From Brevundimonas sp. AJA228-03 (GTDB lineage: Bacteria > Pseudomonadota > Alphaproteobacteria > Caulobacterales > Caulobacteraceae): a stretch of 64,000 nt of DNA. Every line of letters begins with the position of its first letter. Within the stretch, counting starts at the first letter, position 1. Shown in pieces: positions 18,479 through 28,933 of the stretch. Under the pieces are notes generated by a model. The model was given only the letters and a program-made list of their open reading frames with translations. It had not been told where the DNA came from and did not search any database. A program made the translations under genes and the position numbers. The stretch is from assembly GCF_017795885.1 (NCBI RefSeq), contig NZ_CP059297.1, forward strand, positions 1,307,001 to 1,371,000. Direction: 5' to 3'.

Positions 18479-19000
18479 TCACGATGCCGGTGTGACGTCC
18501 AGCAGTTCGACCTTGAACAGCAGGGTCGAGTTCGGCGGCAGTTCGTCCCCGCCGACCCAGCGGTCGCCGTAGCCCAGCGATGCGGGGATGGCGAAATAGA
18601 AGGTCTCGCCGACGTGCATCAGGGCCACGCCCTCGGTCCAGCCGCGGATGACGCGGTTCAGCGGGAACTCGGCCGGTTCGCCGCGGTCGTAGGAGCTGTC
18701 GAACTTGCGCCCGTCGATAAAGGTGCCCTCGTAGTGAACCTTGACCGTGTCGGTGGCGGTGGGCTGGCGACCTTCGGGATGGGCGCGGCCCTCGCGGCGA
18801 TACTGCAGGCCCGATGCGGTGGTCGTCCATCCTCGACGCTGGCCGTTCCAGGCGAGATAGGCGGCCTGACCGGCCTCGTACTCGGCCGGGGTCGAATGGG
18901 CGGACGGGTCGGGCGTCGGCACGGGCGCTGTGGCACAGGCGGCGAGCGCCAGGGTTGCCAGAGAAAGGGGGGCGAAGAGGGCGGGGGCGTTCAGCTTCAT
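18479..19000 (-). CDS. FKBP-type peptidyl-prolyl isomerase lipoprotein
   Basis: A 173-aa envelope foldase of the FKBP family, which interconverts cis and trans prolyl bonds. The signal peptide ends in the lipobox LAAC (about 19-22). The FKBP domain (about 75-170) shows VKVHYEGTFIDGRKFDSSYD, EFPLNRVIRGWTEGVALM, IPASLGYGDR and LLFKVELLDV, retaining most of the aromatic pocket (Tyr, Phe, Asp, Trp, Tyr). It lies in the same direction as the M61 peptidase gene with about 100 bases between. It is likely anchored to a membrane, folding periplasmic proteins. Confidence 0.92.
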   Translation of the reverse strand: MKLNAPALFAPLSLATLALAACATAPVPTPDPSAHSTPAEYEAGQAAYLAWNGQRRGWTTTASGLQYRREGRAHPEGRQPTATDTVKVHYEGTFIDGRKFDSSYDRGEPAEFPLNRVIRGWTEGVALMHVGETFYFAIPASLGYGDRWVGGDELPPNSTLLFKVELLDVTPAS

Positions 19001-19033
19001 GCCGGAAGGCTTAGCAGCGTCTCCTCCCCGTCG

Positions 19034-20266
19034 CTAGGCGGCCGCATCCAGACGATCGCGCCGTGCCTTGAGAAACAGCGCCTCGGCCGGGGACGGCCCC
19101 AGCGCGAGGGCGGTGTCATAGGCCTGGCGCGCGTCCCTGTCCCGTCCCAGGCGGGCGAACATCCCGGCGCGGGCGGCGTGCAGCGGCAGCCAGCCTTGCA
19201 CGTCGATGCCGAGCAGGGCGTCGAGTGCGGCGGCCGGGCCCTCGATCTCGGCCAGGGCCACGGCACGGTTGGTGCGGATCACCGGGTCGTCACGCTGGAG
19301 CAGCAGCAGGTTGTAGAGCCCCAGGATGGCGGCCCAGTCGGTGCGCCCGGTCCTGGCGCGGTCGGCGTGGGCACCGTGGATCGCCGCCTGAAGCGCGCGC
19401 GGGCCGGGCACGGTACGCCGGGCGTGGGACGCGGCGGCCGATCGGGCCATGAAGCGACCCGCCTCGGCGATCAGCGCCGCATCCCAGTCGGCCGTATTCT
19501 GCTCGGTCAGGGGAACCATGGCCCCGTCGGGGCTGAGGCGGGCGGGGCGGCGGGCCTCCGTATAGCGCACCGTGGCGGCCAGGGCCTGAGCCTCCGCATC
19601 GTCGGGGGCGAGACGGGCCAGCAGGCCGGTCAGGTTCAGCATTTCGGCGGCGAAATCGGCATGGGGACCGGCCCCGGCGGCGTCGGCGTGGGCCTGGGCA
19701 TAGGCCACCTCCAGCGTCGACAGGACGGCGTCCATCCGCTCCGGCCAGCGGTCCGGGGAGGGGACATCATAGGGCACGCCCGCCTCGGCGATCTTCCTTT
19801 TGGCGCGAACCAGGCGCTGGGCCAGGGTCGGCTCCGGGGTCAGGAAGGCGGCGGCGACCTCGGCCGTGGACAGGCCGCAGACGGTCCGCAGGGTCAGGGC
19901 CGCCCGGGCATCCGGGCTGACGGCCGGGTGGCAGCAGACGAAGATCAGCCGCAGCCGCTCGTCGGGAATGGGCTCATCGAGCGCCATGACGTGATCCTCG
20001 GGGGTGGGTTCGGGTGCGGCGTCGTCGGGTCGCCAGGCGGCCGCCGTCGCGCGCCGTCGATAGCGGTCCAGCACCCGGCGACGGGCGACCGCATAGAGCC
20101 AGGCGGCTGGATCGGCGGGCGGTGCGTCGCCCCAGCGCTCAAGGGCACGGGCGCAGGCCTCGGCAAAGGCCTCCTCGGCCAGATCGAGATCGCGAAAGGC
20201 GGCGGCGAGGGCAGAGACCACCCGGCCGCCCGCATCCCGGAACGTCTGGTCGAGGAGACGGCTCAC
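19034..20266 (-). CDS. ECF sigma factor with C-terminal extension (ECF42 type)
   Basis: A 410-aa sigma-70-family factor. Region 2 occupies about 10-75 (AAFRDLDLAEEAFAEACARA, AWLYAVARRRVLDRYRR). Region 4 lies at about 110-165 (RLIFVCCHPAVSPDARAALT, GLSTAEVAAAFLTPEPTLAQ). A 240-residue helical TPR-like extension follows (NTADWDAALIAEA, LGRDRDARQAYDTALALGPS). This layout, plus the DGPF protein immediately upstream, defines the ECF42 group, where the extension rather than an anti-sigma factor is thought to govern activity. The start is GTG. It is co-oriented with the YCII gene nine bases away. Confidence 0.9.
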   Translation of the reverse strand: MSRLLDQTFRDAGGRVVSALAAAFRDLDLAEEAFAEACARALERWGDAPPADPAAWLYAVARRRVLDRYRRRATAAAWRPDDAAPEPTPEDHVMALDEPIPDERLRLIFVCCHPAVSPDARAALTLRTVCGLSTAEVAAAFLTPEPTLAQRLVRAKRKIAEAGVPYDVPSPDRWPERMDAVLSTLEVAYAQAHADAAGAGPHADFAAEMLNLTGLLARLAPDDAEAQALAATVRYTEARRPARLSPDGAMVPLTEQNTADWDAALIAEAGRFMARSAAASHARRTVPGPRALQAAIHGAHADRARTGRTDWAAILGLYNLLLLQRDDPVIRTNRAVALAEIEGPAAALDALLGIDVQGWLPLHAARAGMFARLGRDRDARQAYDTALALGPSPAEALFLKARRDRLDAAA

Positions 20267-20275
20267 CGGGATCGA

Positions 20276-20641
20276 TCAGCCCTGCGGCGGCGGGGCCAGC
20301 ATGGGGCGGATCTCGATCGAGCCCGTCTTGGCGATCGGCAGCTTCTTCGCCCATTCGATGGCGGCGTCGAGGTCCGGCACATCGATCATATAGAGCCCGC
20401 CCAGCTGCTCGCGCGTCTCGGCGAACGGGCCATCGTGGACGGTGCGCCCGGACGGGGTGACCCGCACGGTGGTGGCGGTGTCGGGGCTCTTCAGGCCCGC
20501 CCCGCCGACGATGACGCCGGCGGCGCCCATCTCCTGGCCATAGGCGGTGTGGGCGGCGATGATGTCGAGCCAGGCCTGGCCGCTGTCGCCTTCGGGATAG
20601 GCCTCGGCGTGGGGTTCGTGGATCAGCAGGGCATATTGCAT
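20276..20641 (-). CDS. YCII-related (DGPF) protein
   Basis: A 121-aa cytoplasmic alpha/beta-barrel protein of the YCII/DGPF family. It shows the naming motif (HDGPFAETREQLGGLYMIDV) and an N-terminal strand MQYALLIHEP. These proteins are partners and usual targets of ECF42 sigma factors; their biochemical activity is not established. It lies nine bases upstream of the sigma gene on the same strand, so one transcript is expected, probably autoregulated. Confidence 0.9.
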   Translation of the reverse strand: MQYALLIHEPHAEAYPEGDSGQAWLDIIAAHTAYGQEMGAAGVIVGGAGLKSPDTATTVRVTPSGRTVHDGPFAETREQLGGLYMIDVPDLDAAIEWAKKLPIAKTGSIEIRPMLAPPPQG

Positions 20642-20825
20642 GGGGTCAGCCTCCGGTTTGGGTCGCCTGATCGGACGCTCCGATCCTGCACGACAACAGA
20701 CAGACGCGCGAGGGTCGGCCGGATCGACAGGCCCGGCGGATTAATTCGAGGTCATGACGTCGAGTTAAAATGACTTCGCCCGGTCAGGGGGTCACTTTCG
20801 CCCCAGCCCCAGGGAGGAACCCACC

Positions 20826-21770
20826 ATGACCAGGTCCATTACCGCCGCCTTCGCCATTATCGCCGCCGTCGCCGCGACCTTCGTCGCCGCCGTCCCCGCA
20901 TCCGCCGCCGACGGGCCCGAGGTGCGCGTGCGTCGCGCCGCCGCCCGGATGGTGGTGATCGTCGAGGATCGCACCGATGTCGCCGTCGAGATCGAGCCCG
21001 GATCGGGCGGGCTGCCCCTGCCGACCGTGACCCGTTCCGGCAACGAGGTCCGCATCGACGGCGGTCTGGGTCGCAACCCGATCCGCAACTGCCGCACTGG
21101 CCCCGAAACCGCGCGTCAGCCGGGCGACGGGGCCTCGGTCGAGGTTCGCAACAAGGGTCGGGTCGATCTGTCGGCCGCGCCCCTGATCGTGGTGCGCACG
21201 CCCCGGACCGTGGATGTCAGCACTGAAGACTCGGCGATCTTCGGGGCCATCGGCCGGGGCGCGACCTCTGTCGCGCTGGGGGCCGGCGGTTGCGGCGACT
21301 GGACCATGGCCAACACCTCGGGCCACGCCGATCTGTCGGTCGGCGGATCGGGCAACATTCGCGCCGGGACGTCCGGTAGCCTGGAGGCCGCCATCGGCGG
21401 CTCGGGCCAGGTGACCGCCGGGGCGACGGGTGACCTGGACGCCTCGATCGGCGGATCGGGCACCATTATCGTCACCCGGGCAACGGGCGCGATCGAGGCC
21501 GCCATCGGCGGCTCCGGCGACGTGCGCGTCGGCGGCGGTCGTCCCCGTTCGGTCGAGGCCGCCATCGGCGGTTCGGGCGACATCGTGATCCAGGGCGACG
21601 CCGGCGCGCTGGAAGCCTCCATCGCCGGATCGGGCAACATCACGGTCACCGGGACGGTGGCCAGCCTGGACGCCAGCCTCGTCGGCGGCGGCGACGTCAC
21701 GGTCGGCCGGGTCACCGGCCCGGTCTCCCAGTCCGTCATGGGCGGCGGACGGGTCCATATCGGCACCTGA
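20826..21770 (+). CDS. Secreted GIN/DUF2807-like repeat protein
   Basis: A 314-aa exported protein: the signal peptide about 1-28 ends at ASAAD. The C-terminal half consists of short beta-helix-type repeats with core (A/S)xGGSGxIxV (VGGSGNIRAG, AIGGSGQVTA, SIGGSGTIIV, AIGGSGDVRV, AIAGSGNITV, LVGGGDVTVG). This is the pattern of the putative adhesin domain DUF2807. The function is likely surface or periplasmic but unproven. A strong AGGGAGG ribosome site precedes the ATG. A hairpin terminator follows, isolating it from the ribosomal operon. Confidence 0.8.
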   Translation: MTRSITAAFAIIAAVAATFVAAVPASAADGPEVRVRRAAARMVVIVEDRTDVAVEIEPGSGGLPLPTVTRSGNEVRIDGGLGRNPIRNCRTGPETARQPGDGASVEVRNKGRVDLSAAPLIVVRTPRTVDVSTEDSAIFGAIGRGATSVALGAGGCGDWTMANTSGHADLSVGGSGNIRAGTSGSLEAAIGGSGQVTAGATGDLDASIGGSGTIIVTRATGAIEAAIGGSGDVRVGGGRPRSVEAAIGGSGDIVIQGDAGALEASIAGSGNITVTGTVASLDASLVGGGDVTVGRVTGPVSQSVMGGGRVHIGT

Positions 21771-21798
21771 TCTCCCCCGGGTCAGAACGCCGTAGGGA

Positions 21799-21835
21799 GA
21801 CGGCCCGGGAGCGTGGAACCCCCCGGGCCGTCTTT
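21799..21835 (+). terminator. Intrinsic terminator after the DUF2807-like gene
   Basis: A perfect 11-bp GC stem (GACGGCCCGGG with CCCGGGCCGTC) and a 12-base loop, followed by TTT. It separates the adhesin-like gene from the ribosomal protein operon. Confidence 0.75.
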
Positions 21836-22132
21836 CCCACAGAAACCGGTTCGAAGCCCTTCGGCGCGCTTGACGAAACCGGACTCACTCGTCATAAGCG
21901 CCAACTCTTGTTGGACCGGCTGTGCAGCTCTCGGGTTGCAGACGCGGTTCGCAGGAACGACCCGGCCCGTTCTTTGTAGCGATCCAGGACTTCAACGGCC
22001 TTCGCGGGTGACTGCGTGGGCCGATCGTTTTTGCGGACGTGCGTACTCTGAAGGCACTCGTGCCTGAAGGCCTCCGGTCTTTGAAATGGTTCACAGGGAC
22101 GCAGGTTCGCCTGCTTGGGAAATACGACCGAT
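21836..22132 (+). other. Leader region of the ribosomal protein operon
   Basis: About 300 bases with no convincing gene. It must hold the promoter and a 5' leader for rpsJ. Local GC drops around the promoter candidate and around 22070-22130. I saw no clear regulatory hairpin or L4-binding structure of the enterobacterial type by eye. Confidence 0.5.
21870..21898 (+). promoter_or_regulatory. Candidate sigma-70 promoter for the S10 operon
   Basis: TTGACG at the -35 position, a 17-base spacer and CATAAG at -10 (four of six matches to TATAAT). It lies about 235 bases before rpsJ, directly after the terminator of the preceding gene. Predicted by eye only. Confidence 0.4.
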
Positions 22133-22438
<306 letters not shown>

Positions 22439-22460
22439 AGAAACAAAGGCGGGATCCGAT

Positions 22461-23213
22461 ATGCGCACGGGCGTGATCGCCAAGAAGCTGGGCATGACCC
22501 GCGTGTTCGCCGAAGACGGCGCACACGTTCCGGTCACTGTGCTCCAGCTCGACGACTGTCAGGTCGTCGGTCAACGCACTAAGGAGCGGGACGGCTACGT
22601 CGCCCTGCAGCTGGGTGCCGGGACCAAGAAGGCAAAGAACACCAACAAGGCTCAACGCACGACGTTTGCGAGTGCAGAGGTCGAGCCCAAGCACGTCGTC
22701 ATGGAATTCCATGTTTCGGACGACGCGCTGATCGACGTCGGTGCGACCCTGTCGGCCGACCACTTCGTCGCCGGCCAGAAGGTCGACATCCAGGGCGAGA
22801 CGATCGGCAAGGGCTTCCAGGGCGGCATGAAGCGCTGGAACTTCGGTGGTCTGCGCGCGACCCACGGCGTGTCCGTGTCGCACCGCTCGCTGGGCTCGAC
22901 GGGTAACCGTCAGGACCCCGGCAAGACCTTCAAGGGCAAGAAGATGGCCGGACACCTGGGTGTCGAGACCATCACCACCCAGAACCTGACCATCGTCCGT
23001 GTGGACGCCGAGCGCGGCCTGATCCTGGTCAAGGGCGCTGTCCCGGGCCACGAAGGCAGCTGGGTCAAGGTCCGCGACGCGCACAAGAAGCCGCACGCCG
23101 ACCTGCCGTTCCCCGGCTCGTTCAAGACCAGGGGCGGCGCTGCAGCCGCTCCGGCCGAAACGCCCGCTGAAGAGCCGGCCGCGGTCGAAACCGTCGAAGG
23201 CGGTGAAGCGTAA
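22461..23213 (+). CDS. rplC: 50S ribosomal protein L3
   Basis: 250 aa; L3 nucleates 23S rRNA folding and reaches into the peptidyl transferase centre. Recognised by [16 protein letters not shown], the long loop [20 protein letters not shown], and [15 protein letters not shown]. It has an Ala/Glu-rich C-terminal tail of about 25 residues beyond the E. coli protein. Start ATG follows a spaced purine-rich site. Its stop overlaps the rplD start by one base. Confidence 0.98.
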   Translation: MRTGVIAKKLGMTRVFAEDGAHVPVTVLQLDDCQVVGQRTKERDGYVALQLGAGTKKAKNTNKAQRTTFASAEVEPKHVVMEFHVSDDALIDVGATLSADHFVAGQKVDIQGETIGKGFQGGMKRWNFGGLRATHGVSVSHRSLGSTGNRQDPGKTFKGKKMAGHLGVETITTQNLTIVRVDAERGLILVKGAVPGHEGSWVKVRDAHKKPHADLPFPGSFKTRGGAAAAPAETPAEEPAAVETVEGGEA

Positions 23214-23881
23214 TGAAACTCCCGGTCATCAAACTCGACGGCAAGGCCGCCGGTGACGTTGCGCTGTCGGATGTCGTCTTCGGCATCACCGACATCCGCG
23301 GCGATCTGCTGGCACGCTACGTCAACTGGCAACTGGCCAAGCGCCGCGCCGGCACCCACAAGGTCCAGACCCGGAACGAGAACTCTCGCACCGGCAAGAA
23401 GATGTACAAGCAAAAGGGCACCGGCGGCGCGCGTCACGGTTCGCGTCGTGCCCCGCAGTTCGTCGGCGGTTCGCGTGCCTTCGGCCCGATCGTTCGCGAT
23501 CACGGCTTCGACCTTCCCAAGAAGGTCCGTGCCCTGGCCCTGCGTCACGCCCTGTCGTCCAAGGCCAAGACCGGTGACCTGGTCATCGTCGACGCCCTGA
23601 CAGTCAAGGACGCCAAGACCTCCGCCCTGCGCGAGACCTTCGGCAAGCTGGGCTGGACCCGGACGCTGATCATCGCGGGTCCGGAAGTGGATGCGAACTT
23701 CGCCCTGGCGGCGCGCAACATCCCGCAGATCCACGTCCTGCCGAACGCCGGCCTGAACGTTTATGACATCCTGCGCGCTGACACGCTGGTGCTGACGAAG
23801 TCCGCCGTGGAGGCCATCGAGGCCACCTACGCCGACTACAAGCCCTCGCGTCGCGAGCAAGCCGAGAAGGAAGCCGCGTAA
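23213..23881 (+). CDS. rplD: 50S ribosomal protein L4
   Basis: 222 aa; early assembly protein lining the exit tunnel. Conserved loop [20 protein letters not shown] and [20 protein letters not shown]. In E. coli L4 represses its own operon; no equivalent leader structure was recognised here. It overlaps rplC and rplW by one base at each end, so translation is coupled. Confidence 0.98.
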   Translation: MKLPVIKLDGKAAGDVALSDVVFGITDIRGDLLARYVNWQLAKRRAGTHKVQTRNENSRTGKKMYKQKGTGGARHGSRRAPQFVGGSRAFGPIVRDHGFDLPKKVRALALRHALSSKAKTGDLVIVDALTVKDAKTSALRETFGKLGWTRTLIIAGPEVDANFALAARNIPQIHVLPNAGLNVYDILRADTLVLTKSAVEAIEATYADYKPSRREQAEKEAA

Positions 23882-24183
23882 TGGCCGCCGCTCCAACCGC
23901 CAAACACTACGACACCATCCTGTCGCCGATCATCACCGAGAAGGCGACGATCCTGTCGGAGCAGAACAAGGTCGTGTTCCGCGTCGCGGGCACCTCGACC
24001 AAGGACGAGATCGCCGCCGCGGTCGAAAGCCTGTTCAAGGTCAACGTCCTGAAGGTCAACACCCTGGTCCAGAAGGGCAAGACCAAACGCTTCCGCGGCA
24101 TCATGGGCCGTCGGGTCGACATCAAAAAAGCGATCGTGACGCTGGCCGAAGGCCAGTCGATCGACGTAACCACGGGGCTCTGA
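23881..24183 (+). CDS. rplW: 50S ribosomal protein L23
   Basis: 100 aa; sits at the tunnel exit and docks signal recognition particle and trigger factor. Recognised by [39 protein letters not shown] and a [11 protein letters not shown]-terminal strand. Start overlaps the rplD stop. Confidence 0.97.
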   Translation: MAAAPTAKHYDTILSPIITEKATILSEQNKVVFRVAGTSTKDEIAAAVESLFKVNVLKVNTLVQKGKTKRFRGIMGRRVDIKKAIVTLAEGQSIDVTTGL

Positions 24184-24187
24184 TCAG

Positions 24188-25021
24188 ATGGCCTTGAAAA
24201 CATACAATCCGACATCGCCGGGCCGTCGCGCCCTGGTGCTGATCGACCGCTCGGAGCTCTTCAAGGGCCGTCCCGAGAAATCGCTGACCGAAGGCCTGAC
24301 CAAGTCGGGCGGACGCGGTCAGGGCGGGCGCATCGCCGTCCGCTTCCGCGGCGGTGGCGCCAAGCGCCTGTATCGCAAGATCGACTTCAAGCGCCGCAAG
24401 TTCCAGACGGCGACCGTCGAGCGGCTGGAGTACGACCCCAACCGCACCGCCTTCATCGCCCTCATCACCTATGAGGACGGCGAAAAGGCCTACATCGTCG
24501 CGCCGCAGCGCCTGAAGGCGGGCGACATGATCGTGGCCGGCGAAAAGACGGACGTGAAGCCGGGCAACGCCATGCCGCTGCGCTCGATCCCCGTCGGCAC
24601 CATCATCCACTGCGTAGAGATGAAGCCGGGCAAGGGCGCCCAGCTGGCCCGTTCGGCCGGCGCCTATGCCCAGCTGGTGGGTCGCGATCAGGGTTACGCC
24701 CAGATCCGCCTCGGCTCGGGCGAGCTGCGCATGGTGCTGGACGGCTGCATGGCCACGGTGGGCGCCGTTTCGAACGCCGACCACATGAACCAGAACCTCG
24801 GCAAGGCCGGTCGCGTTCGTCACATGGGCTTCCGCCCGCACGTGCGCGGCGTCGCCATGAACCCGGTCGACCACCCGCACGGTGGTGGTGAAGGCAAGAC
24901 CTCCGGCGGCCGGACCCCGGTCACGCCGTGGGGCAAGGACACCAAGGGCACGCGTACCCGCAAGAACAAGGCGACGGATCGCTTCATCATCCGTAGCCGC
25001 CACCTCAAGAAGGCTCGCTAA
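24188..25021 (+). CDS. rplB: 50S ribosomal protein L2
   Basis: 277 aa; binds 23S rRNA near the peptidyl transferase centre and supports subunit joining. Motifs: [40 protein letters not shown], and the C-terminal [18 protein letters not shown] holding the conserved His thought important for activity. Four bases after rplW. Confidence 0.98.
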   Translation: MALKTYNPTSPGRRALVLIDRSELFKGRPEKSLTEGLTKSGGRGQGGRIAVRFRGGGAKRLYRKIDFKRRKFQTATVERLEYDPNRTAFIALITYEDGEKAYIVAPQRLKAGDMIVAGEKTDVKPGNAMPLRSIPVGTIIHCVEMKPGKGAQLARSAGAYAQLVGRDQGYAQIRLGSGELRMVLDGCMATVGAVSNADHMNQNLGKAGRVRHMGFRPHVRGVAMNPVDHPHGGGEGKTSGGRTPVTPWGKDTKGTRTRKNKATDRFIIRSRHLKKAR

Positions 25022-25023
25022 AG

Positions 25024-25302
25024 ATGGCTCGCTCCTCCTGGAAAGGCCCGTTCGTCGACGGGTATCTGCTCAAGAAGGCCGACGCCGTCTCGACGTCGGG
25101 CCGCAAGGACGTGATCAAGACCTGGTCGCGCCGCTCCACCATCCTGCCGCAGTTCGTCGGTCTGACGTTCGGTGTCCACAACGGTCACAAGCACGTCCCC
25201 GTGCACGTGAACGAGGACATGGTCGGCATGAAGCTGGGCGAGTTCTCGCCCACCCGTTCGTTCCCCGGCCACGCCGCGGACAAGAAGGCGAAGCGGAAGT
25301 AA
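25024..25302 (+). CDS. rpsS: 30S ribosomal protein S19
   Basis: 92 aa; forms a head complex with S13 near the A site. Recognised by [39 protein letters not shown] and [20 protein letters not shown]. Two bases after rplB. Confidence 0.98.
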   Translation: MARSSWKGPFVDGYLLKKADAVSTSGRKDVIKTWSRRSTILPQFVGLTFGVHNGHKHVPVHVNEDMVGMKLGEFSPTRSFPGHAADKKAKRK

Positions 25303-25303
25303 C

Positions 25304-25684
25304 ATGCCCAAGACCAACAACCCCCGCCGCGTCGGCGAAACCGAAGCGCGCGCCAAGCTGACGAACGTCCGCATCAGCCCGCAGAAGCTGAACCTGGTCG
25401 CCCAGTCCATCCGTGGCCTGCCGGTCCAGAAGGCCCTGAACGAGCTGGAGTTCAGCCGCAAGCGCATCTCCGACGACGTCCGCAAGGTGCTCTACAGCGC
25501 CGTGTCGAACGCCGAGAACAACCACAACCTGGACATCGACAGCCTGGTCGTTGCCGAGGCCTTCGTGGGCAAGAACCTGGTGATGAAGCGTTTCGCGAGC
25601 CGTGCTCGTGGCCGTTCGTCCCGCATCCTGAAACCGTTCAGCGAGATCACCATCGTGGTCCGTGAAGCCGGCGAGGCCGCCTGA
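25304..25684 (+). CDS. rplV: 50S ribosomal protein L22
   Basis: 126 aa; its long hairpin lines the exit tunnel, where macrolide-resistance changes occur in other bacteria. Recognised by [40 protein letters not shown] and the loop [20 protein letters not shown]. Start follows rpsS by one base and the stop overlaps rpsC. Confidence 0.98.
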   Translation: MPKTNNPRRVGETEARAKLTNVRISPQKLNLVAQSIRGLPVQKALNELEFSRKRISDDVRKVLYSAVSNAENNHNLDIDSLVVAEAFVGKNLVMKRFASRARGRSSRILKPFSEITIVVREAGEAA

Positions 25685-26433
25685 TGGGTCAGAAAATCAA
25701 TCCGATCGGTTTCCGCCTCGGCGTGAACCGTACCTGGGACAGCCGCTGGTTCGCCGACGGCCCGTCCTACGCCCGGCTGCTGCACCAGGATCTGGCGCTG
25801 CGCACCTGGCTGAAGGAGCGTCTGAACGCCGCCGGCGTCAGCCGCATCATCATCGAGCGCCCGCACAAGAAGTGCCGCGTGACGATCTATGCCGCCCGTC
25901 CGGGTGTCGTGATCGGCAAGAAGGGCGCCGACATCGAGAAGCTGCGCAAGGACATCTCGGCCCGCACCGAAGGCGAGGTTCACCTGAACATCGTCGAGGT
26001 CCGCAAGCCCGAGACCGACGCCCAGCTGATCGCCGAGAACATCGCGCAGCAGCTGGAACGCCGGATCGCCTTCCGCCGCGCCATGAAGCGCGCCATGCAG
26101 TCGGCCATGCGCCTGGGTGCCAAGGGCGTCCGCATCAATGTGTCGGGTCGCCTGGGCGGTGCCGAAATCGCGCGGATGGAATGGTATCGCGAAGGCCGCG
26201 TGCCATTGCACACCCTGCGCGCCGACATCGACTACGGCTTCATCGAGGCCAAGACGACCTACGGCATCATCGGCGTGAAGGTCTGGGTGTTCAAAGGCGA
26301 AGTGCTCGAGCACGATCCGATGGCCCAGGACAAGCGCTGGGCCCAGGAAGCCGCCGGTCCGTCGTCCAACGAAGGCCGTGAACGCGGCCCGCGCCGCGAT
26401 GACCGCGGCGGTCGCCGTGGCCGTGAGGGCTAA
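25684..26433 (+). CDS. rpsC: 30S ribosomal protein S3
   Basis: 249 aa; part of the mRNA entry site. KH domain with [20 protein letters not shown] and C-terminal domain with [20 protein letters not shown] and [20 protein letters not shown]. The C-terminal tail is Arg/Gly-rich ([13 protein letters not shown]), as in other alphaproteobacteria. Start overlaps the rplV stop. Confidence 0.98.
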   Translation: MGQKINPIGFRLGVNRTWDSRWFADGPSYARLLHQDLALRTWLKERLNAAGVSRIIIERPHKKCRVTIYAARPGVVIGKKGADIEKLRKDISARTEGEVHLNIVEVRKPETDAQLIAENIAQQLERRIAFRRAMKRAMQSAMRLGAKGVRINVSGRLGGAEIARMEWYREGRVPLHTLRADIDYGFIEAKTTYGIIGVKVWVFKGEVLEHDPMAQDKRWAQEAAGPSSNEGRERGPRRDDRGGRRGREG

Positions 26434-26436
26434 GAG

Positions 26437-26877
26437 ATGCTGCAACCGAAGAAAACCAAGTACCGCAAGGCCTTCAAGGGCCGTATCCACGGCGCGGCCA
26501 AGGGCGGCTTCTCGCTGAACTTCGGCTCCTATGGCCTGAAGACGCTGGAGCCGGAACGCATCACCGCGCGTCAGATCGAGGCGGCTCGCCGCGCGATCAC
26601 CCGCCAGATGAAGCGTCAGGGCCGTGTCTGGATCCGCGTGTTCCCGGACGTTCCGGTCTCGGGCAAGCCGGCCGAAGTCCGCATGGGCAAGGGCAAGGGC
26701 GCGGTGGATCACTGGGCGGCGCGCTGCCACCCGGGCCGGATCCTGTTTGAAATCGACGGCGTCGCCGACGACGTAGCCCGCGAGGCCCTGCGTCTGGGCG
26801 CCGCCAAGCTGCCGGTCCGCACCAAGGTGGTCACCCGCCTCGACGCCGGCGTCTCGCACGTGGAGCACGTTGCCTGA
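26437..26877 (+). CDS. rplP: 50S ribosomal protein L16
   Basis: 146 aa; organises the A-site tRNA pocket of the 50S subunit. Starts [20 protein letters not shown] and contains [40 protein letters not shown]. It overlaps the rpmC start by one base. Confidence 0.98.
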   Translation: MLQPKKTKYRKAFKGRIHGAAKGGFSLNFGSYGLKTLEPERITARQIEAARRAITRQMKRQGRVWIRVFPDVPVSGKPAEVRMGKGKGAVDHWAARCHPGRILFEIDGVADDVAREALRLGAAKLPVRTKVVTRLDAGVSHVEHVA

Positions 26878-27074
26878 TGACCAAGATCGCCGACCTTCGC
26901 TCCCAGACGACCGACCAGCTGGGCGACCAGCTGCTGTCGCTCAAGAAGGAGCAGTTCAACCTGCGCTTCCAGGCCGCCACCGGCCAGATGGAAAAGACTC
27001 ACCGCGTCGGTGAAGTCCGCAAAGACATCGCTCGCATCTCCACGCTTCTGCGTGAGAAGCGTTCGGCTTCGTAA
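26877..27074 (+). CDS. rpmC: 50S ribosomal protein L29
   Basis: 65 aa, two-helix protein at the tunnel exit next to L23. Recognised by [31 protein letters not shown] and a [18 protein letters not shown] end. Stop-start overlap with rplP. Confidence 0.96.
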   Translation: MTKIADLRSQTTDQLGDQLLSLKKEQFNLRFQAATGQMEKTHRVGEVRKDIARISTLLREKRSAS

Positions 27075-27083
27075 GGAAACCCC

Positions 27084-27335
27084 ATGCCCAAACGTATTCT
27101 CGAAGGCGTGGTCGTGTCCGACAAGGGCGACAAGACCGTCGTCGTCGTCGTCCAACGCACGCTGCTGCACCCGGTCATGAAAAAGATCGTGCGCCTGTCC
27201 AAGAAGTACCACGCCCACGATGAGGCGAACGCCTTCAAGGAAGGCGACGTCGCCCGCATCCGTGAGTGCGCCCCGAAATCCAAGCTGAAGCGCTGGGAGG
27301 TCCTCTCGAAGGACACTCCGGCCTCGGCGTCGTAA
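27084..27335 (+). CDS. rpsQ: 30S ribosomal protein S17
   Basis: 83 aa OB-fold primary binding protein of the 30S body. Recognised by [39 protein letters not shown] and [16 protein letters not shown]. Ribosome site AAGGAAA upstream. Confidence 0.97.
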   Translation: MPKRILEGVVVSDKGDKTVVVVVQRTLLHPVMKKIVRLSKKYHAHDEANAFKEGDVARIRECAPKSKLKRWEVLSKDTPASAS

Positions 27336-27354
27336 TCGAAAAGGATCTGATCAT

Positions 27355-27723
27355 ATGATCCAGATGCAAACTAACCTGGAGGTGGCCGACAATTCGGGCG
27401 CTCGCCGGGTCATGTGCATCAAGGTGCTCGGCGGCGCCAAGCGTCGCTACGCCTCGGTGGGTGACACGATCGTCGCCTCGGTCAAGGAAGCTATTCCTCG
27501 CGGCCGCGTCAAAAAGGGTGAAGTGGTTCGCGCCATCGTCGTGCGCACCGCCAAGGACATCCAGCGCAAGGACGGCTCTGTCATCCGCTTCGACAAGTCG
27601 GCCGCCGTCATCGTCAACAAGCAGAACGAGCCTGTCGGCACGCGGATCTTCGGCCCGGTTCCACGCGAACTGCGCGCCAAGAACCACATGAAGATCATCT
27701 CGCTGGCCCCGGAGGTCCTGTAA
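27355..27723 (+). CDS. rplN: 50S ribosomal protein L14
   Basis: 122 aa; contacts 16S rRNA in an intersubunit bridge and is the docking site of RsfS. Starts [20 protein letters not shown], with [20 protein letters not shown] and [21 protein letters not shown] ribosome site AAAGGATCTG precedes ATG. Confidence 0.98.
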   Translation: MIQMQTNLEVADNSGARRVMCIKVLGGAKRRYASVGDTIVASVKEAIPRGRVKKGEVVRAIVVRTAKDIQRKDGSVIRFDKSAAVIVNKQNEPVGTRIFGPVPRELRAKNHMKIISLAPEVL

Positions 27724-27725
27724 CC

Positions 27726-28034
27726 ATGGCCGCCAAGATCAAGAAGGGCGACCGCGTCGTCGTCCTGGCCGGAAAAGACAAGGGCCGTACGGGCGAAGTC
27801 GCCAAGGTCCTGCCGACGGAGAACCGCGTGATGGTGACCGGGATCAACATGGTCCAGCGCCACACCCGTCCGTCCCAGGGTGACCCCCAGGGCGGCATCA
27901 AGAACAAGGAAGCCTCGCTTCACCTGTCGAACGTCGCGATCGCCGACGCCAACGGCAAGGCCAGCCGCGTCGGCTTCCGCATGGAAGGCGACAAGAAGGT
28001 GCGCTTCGCCAAGACCACGGGAGACGTCATCTGA
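27726..28034 (+). CDS. rplX: 50S ribosomal protein L24
   Basis: 102 aa; assembly initiator with a KOW motif ([20 protein letters not shown]) and [19 protein letters not shown]. Two bases after rplN; stop overlaps rplE start by one base. Confidence 0.97.
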   Translation: MAAKIKKGDRVVVLAGKDKGRTGEVAKVLPTENRVMVTGINMVQRHTRPSQGDPQGGIKNKEASLHLSNVAIADANGKASRVGFRMEGDKKVRFAKTTGDVI

Positions 28035-28594
28035 TGGCCGACACCAAATATACGCCGCGTCTGAAGGACGACTACAACAGCCGCATCAAGGGCGTGCTGA
28101 CCGAGAAGTTCGGCTACACCAACCCGATGCAGACGCCCAAGCTGGACAAGATCGTCCTGAACATGGGCATCGGCGAAGCGGTCGCGGACTCCAAGAAGGC
28201 GAACGCCGCCCTCAAGGATCTGACGCAGATCGCCGGCCAGAAGGCGGTCCCGACCAAGGCCCGCACGTCGATCGCCGGCTTCAAGCTGCGCGAAGGCATG
28301 GTCATCGGCGGCAAGGTCACCCTGCGTGGCGACCAGATGTACGAGTTCCTCGACCGTCTGATCACGATCGCCCTGCCGCGCGTGAAGGACTTCCGGGGCC
28401 TGAAGCCTACGTCGTTCGACGGCCGCGGCAACTACGCCATGGGTCTGAAGGAGCACATCGTGTTCCCGGAGATCAACTACGACCAGATCGATCAGATGTG
28501 GGGCATGGACATCATCGTCTGCACCACGGCTCGGACCGACGACGAGGCGCGCGCGCTTCTGACCGAGTTCAAGTTCCCGTTCGTGAAGAACTGA
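28034..28594 (+). CDS. rplE: 50S ribosomal protein L5
   Basis: 186 aa; binds 5S rRNA and contacts P-site tRNA. Recognised by [40 protein letters not shown] and [20 protein letters not shown]. Overlaps rplX by one base. Confidence 0.98.
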   Translation: MADTKYTPRLKDDYNSRIKGVLTEKFGYTNPMQTPKLDKIVLNMGIGEAVADSKKANAALKDLTQIAGQKAVPTKARTSIAGFKLREGMVIGGKVTLRGDQMYEFLDRLITIALPRVKDFRGLKPTSFDGRGNYAMGLKEHIVFPEINYDQIDQMWGMDIIVCTTARTDDEARALLTEFKFPFVKN

Positions 28595-28613
28595 GCGGGA
28601 AGGGAAAAGCACA

Positions 28614-28919
28614 ATGGCTAAGAAAAGCGCCGTGAACCGCAACGAGATGGTGAAAGCCCTCGTCGCCAAATACGCCGACAAGCGTGCCGCCCTGAAGGCG
28701 ACCGCCAACGACGAGAGCCTGCCTCTGGAAGAGCGTTTCGACGCCCGCCTGAAGCTGGCCGAGCTGCCGCGCAACTCGGCGGCCGTCCGGATCCGCAACC
28801 GCTGCGAGGTGACGGGCCGTCCGCGCGCCTTCTATCGCAAGCTGAAGATGAGCCGGATCGCGCTGCGCGAACTCGGCAACCTGGGCCAGATCCCGGGCCT
28901 GACGAAGTCCAGCTGGTAA
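28614..28919 (+). CDS. rpsN: 30S ribosomal protein S14
   Basis: 101 aa, the long zinc-free form: the CxxC pairs of the short form are absent and only one cysteine is present ([20 protein letters not shown]). C-terminus REL...[11 protein letters not shown] is canonical. GGGAAGGGAAAAG upstream serves as ribosome site. Confidence 0.98.
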   Translation: MAKKSAVNRNEMVKALVAKYADKRAALKATANDESLPLEERFDARLKLAELPRNSAAVRIRNRCEVTGRPRAFYRKLKMSRIALRELGNLGQIPGLTKSSW

Positions 28920-28933
28920 GGGGAGCGACAGAC

